A DNA stretch of 64,000 bases from Nothophaeocryptopus gaeumannii. Lineage: Eukaryota > Ascomycota > Dothideomycetes > Mycosphaerellales > Mycosphaerellaceae. The DNA lies in NCBI GenBank assembly GCA_031771865.1, contig JASISA010000009.1, positions 124,001 to 188,000 on the forward strand, given 5' to 3'. A program made the position numbers and the translations under genes. The notes beneath the pieces are model-generated. The model saw nothing but the letters and a program-made list of their open reading frames with translations, made no database searches and was not told the DNA's origin. Shown here in pieces: positions 1-9,858 of the stretch (position 1 is the first letter of the stretch; each line of letters opens with the position of its first letter).

Positions 1-633
1 GCTGATAGATCCAGCTTTGTGGAATATGAGACCGCTGCCGACCTTGCCTCTGCCGTAGAGAAGCTCGACAACAGCGAGTTCAAGGGATCCACCGTTCGCT
101 GTATTTCTGATGTAAGACATTATTCTATATATGGCACAAAGCCACGGACTCACACGCGCCAGCCCCAAACCGAGATCCCACGTCCACGCGAGCGCTACCG
201 ATCTCGCTCTCCAGGCGGCTACCGCGGCGGCCGCGGTGGAGGAGGCTACGGCCCACCACCAGACGACTACTACTACGATCGTCGAGGACCACCACGCGGC
301 TACAGCCCACGCCGTGATGACTACCGTCGCCGCACACCTCCTCCCCCACGTGGCGGTGGCGGCTACTACGACGACCCTCGCGAGGACCGCTATGGTCCAC
401 CACGCGGCGGGCGCGCACCGGTAGACGACTACCCACCACCCCGTGGCGCTGCCTACCCAGATGACCGCTACGGTCCTCCACCACCTCGTCGTGGCGGTGG
501 AGCATACGAGCCAGAGCCATACGCCAACGGCCACGCACGCGAGCCGTACGGCGGCGGACGTCCACCAAGCCCAAGGAGGGACGGTGGTCGAGGCTATGAC
601 CGTGGAGGATACGAAGCTCGGCCCTATTGGTGA
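1..633 (+). CDS. SR-like RRM splicing factor, 3' part
   Basis: The gene enters from the left edge, and codon 1 of the window is already in frame. The first 37 codons are the end of an RNA recognition motif (SSFVEYETAADLASAVEKL, then GSTVRCISD). A likely 51-bp intron lies at 112-162 (GTAAGA donor, GCGCCAG acceptor). It is a multiple of three with no stop, so retention would add 17 residues. After it comes a basic RS/RGG tail with RSRSPGG, repeated GGRGGGGYG, PPPDDYYYDRR and PPRGGR segments. This matches fungal SR/Npl3-like proteins, which bind pre-mRNA in the nucleus and help splicing or export. The start and any first RRM lie outside the window, so the exact orthologue (Srp1, Srp2 or Npl3 type) cannot be fixed. 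Confidence 0.85.
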   Translation, partial: ADRSSFVEYETAADLASAVEKLDNSEFKGSTVRCISDVRHYSIYGTKPRTHTRQPQTEIPRPRERYRSRSPGGYRGGRGGGGYGPPPDDYYYDRRGPPRGYSPRRDDYRRRTPPPPRGGGGYYDDPREDRYGPPRGGRAPVDDYPPPRGAAYPDDRYGPPPPRRGGGAYEPEPYANGHAREPYGGGRPPSPRRDGGRGYDRGGYEARPYW

Positions 634-1461
634 ACAACACCAACTCCACGTGGGCGCTGATCGTACTAAACATGAACCAGAACCGATCTGCATCGAACGA
701 CTTGATGCTTTTCAATCACAACACCAGCACATACACTTGCCTGTGTAATCGCCACAGGTTTTGAGTGGAGGAAGAAGGGCGATGCATGCAGGGTGGTCAT
801 TTCATTTTCTCCAGAATGCTAACTCTCACGGGATTCGAATCGGCTTGATCCATCATCGACGGCGGACACCACGGCTATTGTACTTTGTGGGCATGGGAAA
901 AGCGGAAAGTATGATTTCAGATTCTGTACTCTCACGCTTTTGTGTTACTTGCATGGCTACGTCGATTACTCATACGCTCGTCAGCTGCACGCAGGGCGTC
1001 TGACGTTCCCAATGAACATATAACGGGAAATGATCAAGGGCGTTTGCGGCGACGGCTGGCATGATTTTGAGGAGAGATCGTGCGTACTATCATCAACTTC
1101 AGATTGGTAAAGCAAATTGTTTCAGGAATGGCATCTTTCCATTTCATGAAACCGCGATCGTTTTGGAGGAGTGCGTGAGGAGTGTGGCTGACGCTGCTTT
1201 GCAATAGCGACCACCAGCGTAGCCAATGAGGAAGGTACGTTTGTGCTGCTTGCCAGATTCGTCTTTGAATGCACATTGGCTTACTTTGTCAATGCTGAGG
1301 CGCACACTTCTCTTTATACACAACATGACGGCTGTGCTTGCTATCGTGGTGTTTCCTTCACTGATCGGCAAAGTTCGGGTCCGGCTCGTTTCGCGCCGCG
1401 CATGTGAAGCTCCAGTCCAGTCTTGGCGTGTGTCACGAAAGCTTCACCTTAGTCAAAATAC
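634..1461. other. intergenic, no gene seen
   Basis: This holds the 3' flank of the RRM gene and the upstream region of the first F-box-like gene. Open frames here are short and lack recognisable protein character. Confidence 0.6.
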
Positions 1462-2526
1462 ATGCCTCGAGCAAGCCGACACCTGCTTCGCAACTCGCGA
1501 CACTGCGCGATGAGTCGAAAACTCAAACGTGACAAGCTGGTGCGACTTGTCCGTCTGATGAACGACATGATGATGGAGAGAAGCAGGACGCCGGACCCTT
1601 TGGCACTTGACCAGTCACTGACGCTGCGGAATGCCGTGTTGATGCCTCAGACTGAGCTCTCACGTCGCAAAACTACGGCGCAGCATCCGCATACCGCGCC
1701 GAAGCCGGGGTCATGGATCATCGAACATAATGAGGATGCCCAAGACGATGTCGAGAAGCTGCTCTTTCCAGATCCGGAGCCGCAGATTGAGAAGGACAAC
1801 AACATTTCTGTCGCCTCCTCAGAGCCTCCCACAACGCCAGCCACAGCACCAATCCAGACCTTCCGCCTCATGGATCTCCCAGACGAGCTCATCCTCCGAG
1901 TCCTCGAATACGCCGTTGTTTGCAGCTCTCCCAACCAGCCCATCGACCTCTACAGCCCAGGCGTCAAGCTCTGGGCCATTCGTGATCAGACAGCACGACG
2001 AGAAGCGCGCTACTACAAGAAGCTTACCATGCCACCCATCATGCGGACTTGTACCCTGCTCAACATCGAAGGCGTCACCCAATACGTCCAAAACAACTAC
2101 TTTCGGACTGTCAGCTCCATCTTCGGCTTGCGTATGCTCACATCCTGGCTCGGCAAGTTCAGCATTGAGCAGATTATTGGGATACGCGCAATCACTGTTG
2201 AGTGGCATCTTTGTCTTGCGGGAGGTATCTCCAACGTGGAGCAATATCAGTACCTTACGGGAAGGGCATTTGTGGAGGATGTCAACTTCGTCTTGCGGTC
2301 ACTGAATGTTAAGGGGGTCAAGCCTTGCGTGAGGGTGCACCAGAATAAGTTGGTGCTGGGGACTGGAGCGAGGCTGGGTACGTATAGCATCTGTTTTGAT
2401 TCGAAGGAGAGCCCGAAGAGGGATGCGAAGAAGTGGATGCCGCTCGAGGAGATCAAGAGGGCACCGCGGCGGTGGCATAAGATGGCGTTTTGGGTGCTGG
2501 AGTCGGAGGCTTGGGAATGGAAGTAA
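1462..2526 (+). CDS. F-box-like protein, tandem copy 1
   Basis: Single-exon frame of 354 codons. A second in-frame ATG at 1510 (MSRKLKRDKL) is an equally good start. The N-terminal 130 residues are polar. An F-box-like motif then begins at FRLMDLPDELILRVLEYAVV (about residue 132). The C-terminal half is a globular region of unknown fold (LRMLTSWLGKF, ITVEWHLCLAGG). Such proteins are common expansions in Dothideomycetes. By family knowledge an F-box would dock on Skp1 in an SCF ubiquitin ligase, but this motif is divergent and the substrate is unknown. Two relatives follow on the same strand at 2902 and 3978 with the same DLP(D/A)EL core, so this is a local tandem family. Confidence 0.7.
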   Translation: MPRASRHLLRNSRHCAMSRKLKRDKLVRLVRLMNDMMMERSRTPDPLALDQSLTLRNAVLMPQTELSRRKTTAQHPHTAPKPGSWIIEHNEDAQDDVEKLLFPDPEPQIEKDNNISVASSEPPTTPATAPIQTFRLMDLPDELILRVLEYAVVCSSPNQPIDLYSPGVKLWAIRDQTARREARYYKKLTMPPIMRTCTLLNIEGVTQYVQNNYFRTVSSIFGLRMLTSWLGKFSIEQIIGIRAITVEWHLCLAGGISNVEQYQYLTGRAFVEDVNFVLRSLNVKGVKPCVRVHQNKLVLGTGARLGTYSICFDSKESPKRDAKKWMPLEEIKRAPRRWHKMAFWVLESEAWEWK

Positions 2527-2901
2527 TGCAGGTGTAAAGGGAAGCAGGCTTGATCCAAGCTTGCTGACAAGCTAGACGGAGCCGATTCTGAGCGAATGAA
2601 GATCACTTCAGGTACGCCCAGGGCCTCTACTCAACCTCCTAGCCTAGTTCAGATACACCTTCTCCTGTACTGAAAGTACAGACATTCGGCTTGCGCAACT
2701 GTTCTGAGCTGCAAAGCGATGGAACGTATCCGATAAATGCGAGTTGCCAGAGGCACCGCTAGCTATATCGCATTTCCGCTGAGGTGCACCGCTATCATAG
2801 GCCTGTGTGAGGACTCCTGACAAGCTCCATTTGGCTAAGCTTTGACGAATAGTGGCTGCTCTGAGTGGCTTATTGCATCTGCGACTCATACCTGGATCCT
2901 C

Positions 2902-3738
2902 ATGTCTAAACCCCACGGTGGCTTTCTCTCAACAACGTACAACACTGCTCTGCAACAGGCGCGTCTGCCAAATATGATACGGTACAGGAGGCATAAGAGC
3001 CGCCTCGGCAGTGGTATAACCGTCAGCGAGATTTACGCTTTGCCACCAAAGAAGAAGGCCTCTCCGACCTCACACGACAACCCAGGCCGGAGAGAGCCAT
3101 TTCGACTTCTCGATTTACCTGACGAACTCATCCTCTGCATCCTGCAGCACGCAGTCGTCACCAGCTCTGAAGAGTGTCCATTACGGATTCACAAGGAGAC
3201 ACGCAGCAACAAAGTACTACCTCCTCCATCACAGGGTAGACGATACAAACCAGCATGGTTTCACTTAGTACAGCCTCCCATCACCATGACCTGCCATATG
3301 CTCCGGGACGAAGGCCTCAAACTCTTCTTTGGCTCTAACACTTCCATCGCCTACGCTGCTCCTGCCAGGATGGGTCTACTCCAGCGCTGGATTCGCTCAT
3401 TGGGCTTGGAACGTGCGGCGATGATCAAGAAATTGTATGTGGAATTTGGGAGTCCAAATCCAATATACAACTGGCTCCCGATGAGTTTGACGTTTGAGAC
3501 CGATGAGCTCATCTGGTTGAGACATGCTCTGTCTTACTGGAAGCCTCAGCCGCCGGTAGTGTATGTGCGTCAATTGGGAGCGCGGAGGTATCAGTTGAGA
3601 CTTGGGGATCTGGATGAAGGAGAGGATATGGTGGAGTGGCTTGGATTGAGGAGAGGGATCAGGGAGGGATTAGAGCGTAGTAAGTCGGGAGCCATCTCGC
3701 TGCTGTCCGATAGGAGAAGTGGCCTGGACAGCTTGTGA
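2902..3738 (+). CDS. F-box-like protein, tandem copy 2
   Basis: Single-exon frame. It is open from 2842, but the ATG at 2902 (MSKPHGGFLS) is the more natural start and gives 278 residues. The motif FRLLDLPDELILCILQHAVV lies at about residue 69 and is followed by the same layout as copy 1: a variable loop, a PPITMTCHMLRDEGLKLFF segment matching PPIMRTCTLLNIEGV, then a LLQRWIRSLGLERAAMIKKL segment matching LTSWLGKFSIEQIIGI. The shared order shows common descent. The cellular role is unknown beyond a possible Skp1-binding F-box. Its 3' end almost touches the open frame of copy 3. Confidence 0.7.
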   Translation: MSKPHGGFLSTTYNTALQQARLPNMIRYRRHKSRLGSGITVSEIYALPPKKKASPTSHDNPGRREPFRLLDLPDELILCILQHAVVTSSEECPLRIHKETRSNKVLPPPSQGRRYKPAWFHLVQPPITMTCHMLRDEGLKLFFGSNTSIAYAAPARMGLLQRWIRSLGLERAAMIKKLYVEFGSPNPIYNWLPMSLTFETDELIWLRHALSYWKPQPPVVYVRQLGARRYQLRLGDLDEGEDMVEWLGLRRGIREGLERSKSGAISLLSDRRSGLDSL

Positions 3739-3977
3739 GTCTGCGACTTTCTCTACCTGCGGAAGCTGAAATTCTAAATTTTGACTGCGCATGTGCGAAT
3801 TTCAACTTCATTTCGACTTCGCTTCAGAGAACACCACATCCACGCCATCAGCAACCGCAACCGCAAGATTGCGCGCAAGAAGAAGCCACGAAAGCGCATC
3901 GCGACCGGATACCTGCTCATCAACTTCAGCTACGGAACACTGAACGAGAAGCGGCGCCGCCTCAGAAGCCCAAGAAA

Positions 3978-4322
3978 ATGAAAGTCCGCACCGCCCAGCC
4001 CACCAACAATGGCAAACCATTCCGCCTTCTCGACCTACCCGCCGAGCTTGTCGTCCGAGTCATCGAGCACGCCGTCGTCCACAGTTCAAAGGACCGCCCA
4101 ATTGATATCGAGCGAGGGATGAACAAAGCGCTTGTGTTGGAAAAGGAGTCGGGACAAGAGTTTGGGGAAGAAGATTATCCGAAAGTAGAACTTCCTCTAC
4201 GGTACCAGCTGGCGCTAAGGAAAGACGACGAAGTTGAAGACGAGCTATTAGACTCGAGTAGCTGGCTGCGTATCACGGATGCTGAGCAGGAGGAAATTGA
4301 TGATGAGAGCGTGGACTGGTAG
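3978..4322 (+). CDS. Truncated F-box-like protein, tandem copy 3
   Basis: The first ATG in frame is at 3978 (MKVRTAQPT), giving 114 residues. The frame is open upstream to 3735 but only with low-complexity sequence. The motif FRLLDLPAELVVRVIEHAVV is close to copies 1 and 2. After it the protein becomes acidic (DDEVEDELLD, EQEEIDDESVDW) and stops at 4320, so the C-terminal globular half present in both neighbours is missing. No good donor and downstream exon were found to restore it. It may be a truncated, dying duplicate or a short F-box-only protein. Confidence 0.5.
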   Translation: MKVRTAQPTNNGKPFRLLDLPAELVVRVIEHAVVHSSKDRPIDIERGMNKALVLEKESGQEFGEEDYPKVELPLRYQLALRKDDEVEDELLDSSSWLRITDAEQEEIDDESVDW

Positions 4323-5376
4323 GTCCCAGGAGGCTATGGAAAGCAGACAGGCACAATCGACGGCGATTCTGATATCTGAAGCGTGCCGAATGGAGGTGGA
4401 GAGGATGATACCGACAAATCTCTGCGTGAACTAGTTGTTGAGATGGACATCCTCAATAGCAGGTTTCTGGAAGAGTGATTTGATTGTTGCAGCATCTCTC
4501 AAGCGTAAGAGGCTTTCGTAGATGAGAGAATTGTTACTGGACTACAAAGTGGAGTACAGCGTGACTGTGTGCGTTGCGCGCCTTTGCCTTTGTGTCCACC
4601 ATATGTTGAGTCCAAGTTGAGGCAAACAGGCCAGAATAACCAGATTTGGAGCTCTGAGACCGGCATTATTGGTACTTGACACTTCCTTCTCTGCGAGACA
4701 AGACGCGTTTCCGCAGTATGTTGGTTCCACAGATCTCCTAGGTCGCGGCTGCCGGCAGAGTATGTTCTCGTCCAGATGTAGAACCTCAGCTTAATTAGAT
4801 GACCAGTGGCCACACCGGACGTCAGTACCTGCTGCCAAGCGACACCAAACGCTTGTGCTCGTTGGAGACTGTACATCTTGCCATGGAAGCTAAGAGTTGC
4901 CTGCACTACCTGGTAGTCGTACGAAGGAATCCATTGTGCTGTCATCCGGGCATGGTGGAAGAAGGCAGCAGAGCGATCTGCGGCTTGCTTTGATGACGCC
5001 ATCAGGGAGCATGCAAGACATTTGAGGCGGGCTAAAAGCGCTTATGAATATCAAGAGCATATGGAAGTTTTCCATGTACTGTGACATTATTTTTGTGAGG
5101 TCTGAGGTCGTGATAGCCAGAGATGTCTCACATGTCAATGCTTTTGGGTTTCGGGAGGCGCCATTTGACCTTGCAACCCTGCATCATGCACGTGACGTGA
5201 GCCTTGGGATCTGATGAGAACGACAGCTTGCTCCTGCATGAACAGAATACCTAATGTTTTCACCACTGCACCGCTCTATCTCCCGAACACGCCTTGAGAA
5301 GCTGTAACCACGAGCGCCGACGATATCGAGCACTCTCCCGAAGGCCGCCGCTCAACCCGTTGACGATACGATCAGA
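4323..5376. other. intergenic, no gene supported
   Basis: About 1 kb between the F-box-like cluster and YIP1. A 167-codon minus-strand frame at 4499-5002 has no family resemblance and is probably chance. The last 100-150 bp are expected to hold the YIP1 promoter and 5' leader. Confidence 0.5.
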
Positions 5377-6435
5377 ATGGCCAACTATGGCTACCAATCA
5401 CCGCCAAACCAGCCATATTCTGCCCAGAACAACTTGAACTTCTACCAATCTTCATACTCGGCGCAACCCATATCAGGGCAATCAACACCTTTCCAAGCGT
5501 ACGGCGGTGGAGCACAGGGTCAAGCGTTTGGGGGAGCAGCATACGGAGCATCATCAGCCAACTATGGCTTTGGAGCGTTTCCGGGACAGCCAGGAGCAAG
5601 CGGGCAGATGGGAACAGGGCAGGGAGGTCTGCGGACAGGATGGCTAGCGGCTTTTGGAACGGAAGGCTATGAGGGCGAGCCGCCGCTGTTAGAAGAGCTG
5701 GGAGTCAACTTTCAGCACATCCAGATGAAGGTGTGTCGGACGGCTGCCTCACGTTCTTGCGCGCTGTGCAAAAGAGAGGGCAACATGCTGATTGACTTCG
5801 GCAGACACTCACAGTACTGAATCCTATGGCACGGATAGATCAGCATATCATGGACGATGCGGACCTGGCAGGTCCCTTCCTGTTTTGTGCGCTGTTCGGA
5901 ACGTTCCTCCTACTTGTGAGTTACAATTCTTCATGCTGCCTCTCACTTCTACTGATATAAACCTCAGTCCGGCAAGCTCTGGTTCGGCTACGTATGCGGT
6001 CTGGCAGCACTCGGAGCATTGGCATTGCACTTCGTCTTCAGCTTGATGTCACCTCCACTCTCCCAAGACGAGATCACCGCCATGCAAAACAACACCAGCA
6101 ACTACCACGGCTCTTCACACTTCTCCTCGACCCTCACACTTGGCCGGTCGAGCTCTGTCCTGGGATACTGCTTGCTACCTCTGGTCTTCGCAAGCTTACT
6201 CGGAGTTGCTTTACCCCTGGACACTTTCATCGGGTACTGTCTGGTCAGCCTGGCAATCGCTTGGTGCACTTACTCCAGTTCCGCCATGTTCTGCGTTGTG
6301 GGCCGTATGACCAACATGAGAGCGCTTGTCGCATATCCGCTGGCGATGTTCTACGTTGGCTTTGGCATCATGGCCGTCTTCTCCAGCAGAGGAACTGGCA
6401 GGATTGACCAGATGACCAAGGCTGCCACTGCTTAG
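5377..6435 (+). CDS. YIP1: Yip1-family membrane protein
   Basis: Three exons: 5377-5730, 5805-5915, 5968-6435, giving 310 residues. The joins read QHIQMK|TLTVLNPM and GTFLLL|SGKLWFGY, as expected for the Yip1 domain. The N-terminal third is a soluble Gly/Gln/Tyr-rich tail. The conserved core follows (ADLAGPFLFC, YVCGLAALGA) with about five membrane segments, the last being AYPLAMFYVGFGIMAVF. Yip1 proteins sit in Golgi/ER membranes, bind Rab GTPases of the Ypt1/Ypt31 type and act in COPII vesicle formation. All introns have GTGTGT or GTGAGT donors. Length and topology are typical for the family, and no defect is seen. Confidence 0.93.
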
Positions 6436-7355
6436 ACGACTCCAAAGTCTATCAGGCTTTTTCGACTTTAGCGAAGCATAGCGAGAGACAGGAACGAAGC
6501 TGGCGAATCTGACTCATATACGTCTCCAACCCAAATCGGTCTAATCTGGCTACTCATCGTGACAAATCACTGGTCGTGAACTGATCAGAACGAGTGCAGC
6601 TGACATCACCCAATTAGCAGAGGCTAGACTCTTACTCAAAACAGCTGAATGCCGCTCAATGGTAGCAAGTGATTTGGCTGGCGACACTCCTGCAAAGTTA
6701 TGTTCCCCTAAGGGCATGCTTCGAAGCGTGATACACTTTGCATCGATGCACTGTGGGCGAATACCAAAGCCCGGCTTCTTAAAGCCCTAGCCTTTCTTAG
6801 CCGCAGATCCGGCTCCAGACGTTCTCCAAGTTCCGACAAGCTGGATGAAACCCAGCACAGTAAACACAGGCTTCCAGCTTCATCCCATAGAAATCGCCTC
6901 GTTGTGTTTGATTTCGCATAGGGTTGCGGAAAGCGCTTTATCCGGGAGCCCCTCATTCGACAATCTTCAACAAGGATCGCAGACACATACCACATCCCAT
7001 GCTGACATGTCAACAACATCGTGTCGACAGCTAACTCATCAATGCTGACCAACATCGTGTATAAGCCCAAATGACCTTCCCACTCTGCAGAGCCATGCTC
7101 CATGCAAACCCTTCCCTACCATTCGTTCCATTGCTGATCAGTCCAAAACACCAATCGCAGAGGCGAAGACGTCAAGCCAGGTTCTGATATACCAACCCCT
7201 GCTACTCTAATTGCACCCTCGAAAGCACCAGCGAAAAGGGGCCTGTGTCATGTACCGAGGCTCTGGAAAGATAGATTTAAAGCTCGATTGCTGACCATTC
7301 GCATCGACACGTCTCACGTCTCAACTTCGTGAATCCATATAGACCTATTTCGACG
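6436..7355. other. intergenic, P450 upstream region
   Basis: About 0.9 kb between YIP1 and the cytochrome P450. No coding frame with recognisable features. It includes the P450 promoter; no specific site could be assigned with confidence. Confidence 0.5.
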
Positions 7356-9107
7356 ATGGCGATCAGTACTTCTGACGTCCTTCACCTTGGATATCAGATC
7401 TTCTGGTACTGGTCACTCGCTTTCGGGGCCGTAAGTCTAACTTGACTTCATGCTGTACTGATCAGTGCCTGACCATCCCTCAGCTCCTCGTCTACACCGT
7501 TGTCCGCCTCCTTTACAACATCTCGCCCCTCCATCCCCTACACAAATACCCAGGTCCTCTCCTCTGGCGCGCAACCCGCCTCTGCGCCTCTTATCACCAT
7601 GCGACGGGAGACCTCTACCAACACACCACCGCCATCCATGAGAAATACGGCCCGACAGTTCGTATAGCACCTGATGAACTCTCCTTCTCAAACCCAGCAG
7701 CATGGCCGAATATCTTCAATTCCCGCCCCCAACTCGCCAAAACGCAATACCATTTCTCTCCGCCTGATCCGACGAGGAACATGCCAGCCGCGATGATTAC
7801 CCAAAGCGACAGCGAACACGCTCGTTTACGAAGACTAGCCAATCCAGCTTTTCTCAATGCTGGCGTGCAGGAGGTTGAACCTACCTTGCAACACTACACT
7901 AACCTCCTCGTGCAAGCATTGAAAGAAGACTGCACTCAGGGGAGTCAGAACATGGTCCAATGGTTCCTCTGGACACTCAACGACGTTATCGGCCATCTCG
8001 CCCTCGACCAGGAATTCCAATGTCTCGAGAGGAGGAGAATGCATCCCTGGCCGAATTTCCTACTTCGAGTGCTTAAGCAGACAGCGACGATTAATCAGTT
8101 CCGAAGATGGGGGTTTACTTTGCAGATGTTGGGTCTGATCATTCCGAAAAAGAGGTCTCAGGAAAGAGAGGACTTCATTAAAGTGGCGAAGGAGGCTGTT
8201 GAGAAGAGATTGGCGAAGGAAGAAGCGAATGAGAAAGGAGTGGCTGGTGGAGAGGAAGAAGCGAGGAAAATTGAAGGACAGAAGGATCATCCGGATATCA
8301 TGGGTCTCCTCCTTCGCGAAACAAAGAATGGCGATCGACTAACCCGCGAAGAACTCCTCTCCAACTCTATCCTCATCGTCGGCGGAGGAGCAGAAACAAC
8401 CGCCACCTGCCTCTCCGCCACCTTCTACCATCTCTGCAAAACGCCCAGAGTGCTGCAGAAGCTGAAAGACGAAATCAGAGGACGCTTCTCCTCAACGGCA
8501 GAAATCACACTCAAAGCCGTAGCAGATCTCCCCTACCTCTGCGCCACAATCGACGAAGCATTACGAATCTTTCCAGTCGGCAGCTACATAACTCCTCGAA
8601 CGACGCCAAAGGAAGGACATGTTATTGATGGGGAAGTTATTGCTGGCGGCACATACGTGACAATGGGCCAATGGTTTATGGGCCGCTCGGATCTGTGGTT
8701 CGATAATGCGAAGGAATTCAGGCCAGAGAGGTGGTTAGATAATGAGGTGCAAAAGGCGAGTAGGAGGGCCGTGGATGAAATTTTGAAGCCGTTTAGTATG
8801 GGGCCGAGGAACTGTATTGGGAAGCTGTAAGTCGGAAAGGAGAGGATCAGGTGTGTGTGTGGTGCGAGACTGACTTTCAATGATAGGCTTGCTCTGGCTG
8901 AGGCGAGACTGGTGACGGCTAAGTTAATTTGGAATTTTGATTTGGAGCTGGATGGGGATCATGAGAGTTGGGTTGATGATGCGAGGTTCTATGTGAGTAT
9001 CAGCAGCATCGCGGTACTTGTTCTTGTCGTTGGTGATGAGCTAATGAGGACCGCAGATCCTGTGGCAGCTGGCGCCCTTGAAGATCCGGCTGGCTCCTGT
9101 CCGGTAG
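7356..9107 (+). CDS. Cytochrome P450 monooxygenase
   Basis: Four exons: 7356-7430, 7484-8826, 8887-8992, 9057-9107, exactly 525 codons. A hydrophobic N-terminal anchor (LGYQIFWYWSLAFGALLVYTVV) points to ER attachment. The typical pieces appear in order: PLHKYPGP proline hinge, I-helix GGGAETTA oxygen-activation motif, K-helix EALR (ExxR), and the haem loop FSMGPRNCIGK with the cysteine ligand. The small last exon ends LKIRLAPVR. The overall style resembles fungal CYP65-like or benzoate-hydroxylase-like enzymes, but the substrate cannot be told. The first intron has two in-frame acceptors (7465 and 7483) differing by six residues; the 53-bp version is more plausible. The gene is isolated, with no obvious biosynthetic partner beside it. 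Confidence 0.92.
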
Positions 9108-9858
9108 CTCCACATCCCTCGATGTAGAAGAATCTGCGGGCTCTCTTTCTCTTATACTCATGCGTGTACTTCATCTTGCGGCTTTGCAATCAGGAACGAG
9201 ATCAGGCTCCAACTTATAGAGGAGGCTCAATCACCGACCTCCATCCACCATTCCACGCTCTCTGCCGGGAGAGCATCGCAGATCCTATCTTCGGCAATGC
9301 AAAGCCATCGCGTCAAATCTAGCACATTCCCATCTTCCAGACGAATGGAACTGTTCTCCGCAGATCCAGTAGCTTGCATTTCATGTAGTCTGCAGCCACT
9401 CCGATCTGTTACGTTGACATTGAGTAGAAGGGAAATACATAATGCATTAAAATACTACGTATTGCTACACGGCGACTTGGCCAAAACTTGCGCAAATGAT
9501 GAGATCTTGCATGAGCAGGACTCTCAAATAAATGCGCAGGATATGGCTCAGTATGTGGAGATGCCTTGAGGCCAGAGCAGCTCAATATTCGCAAGGTGCT
9601 GCGGTGGCTATACGCCAGAGCTGCAGAATGCTGAACAAAGGTTACAGTGACAGGCAATCTCCGCGACGATGACCAGATGTTGCAGTGACTCTCCATCGGA
9701 GTCAGAGCAGCAGCAACGTCATGGATCATAATGCATGAACTCTTATTGCAGTGGCAACAATGGCCAGAGCAGCAGGAAATTCAGGCTATCAAGCCAATGA
9801 ACTGCATGCCTCGATAGGCCGCGAGATGTCAGGCGACAAGCTCGGGACGCAGGGGCAA
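9108..9858. other. intergenic between convergent genes
   Basis: 3' flanks of the P450 (plus) and the coiled-coil gene (minus). Nothing else supported. Confidence 0.5.

Noticed and set aside
125..748. Three long frames overlapping the RRM gene tail
   Set aside because: Shadows of the RS/RGG repeat coding sequence.
820..850. tRNA T-arm-like string (gggattcgaatcggc)
   Set aside because: No matching acceptor stem, D-arm or anticodon arm around it.
4499..5002. 167-codon minus frame between F-box-like genes and YIP1
   Set aside because: No recognisable family and no splice or start support.
9108..9858. Transposon or CRISPR-like arrays in the gaps
   Set aside because: No terminal repeats, transposase fragments or regularly spaced repeats were found in any intergenic region.
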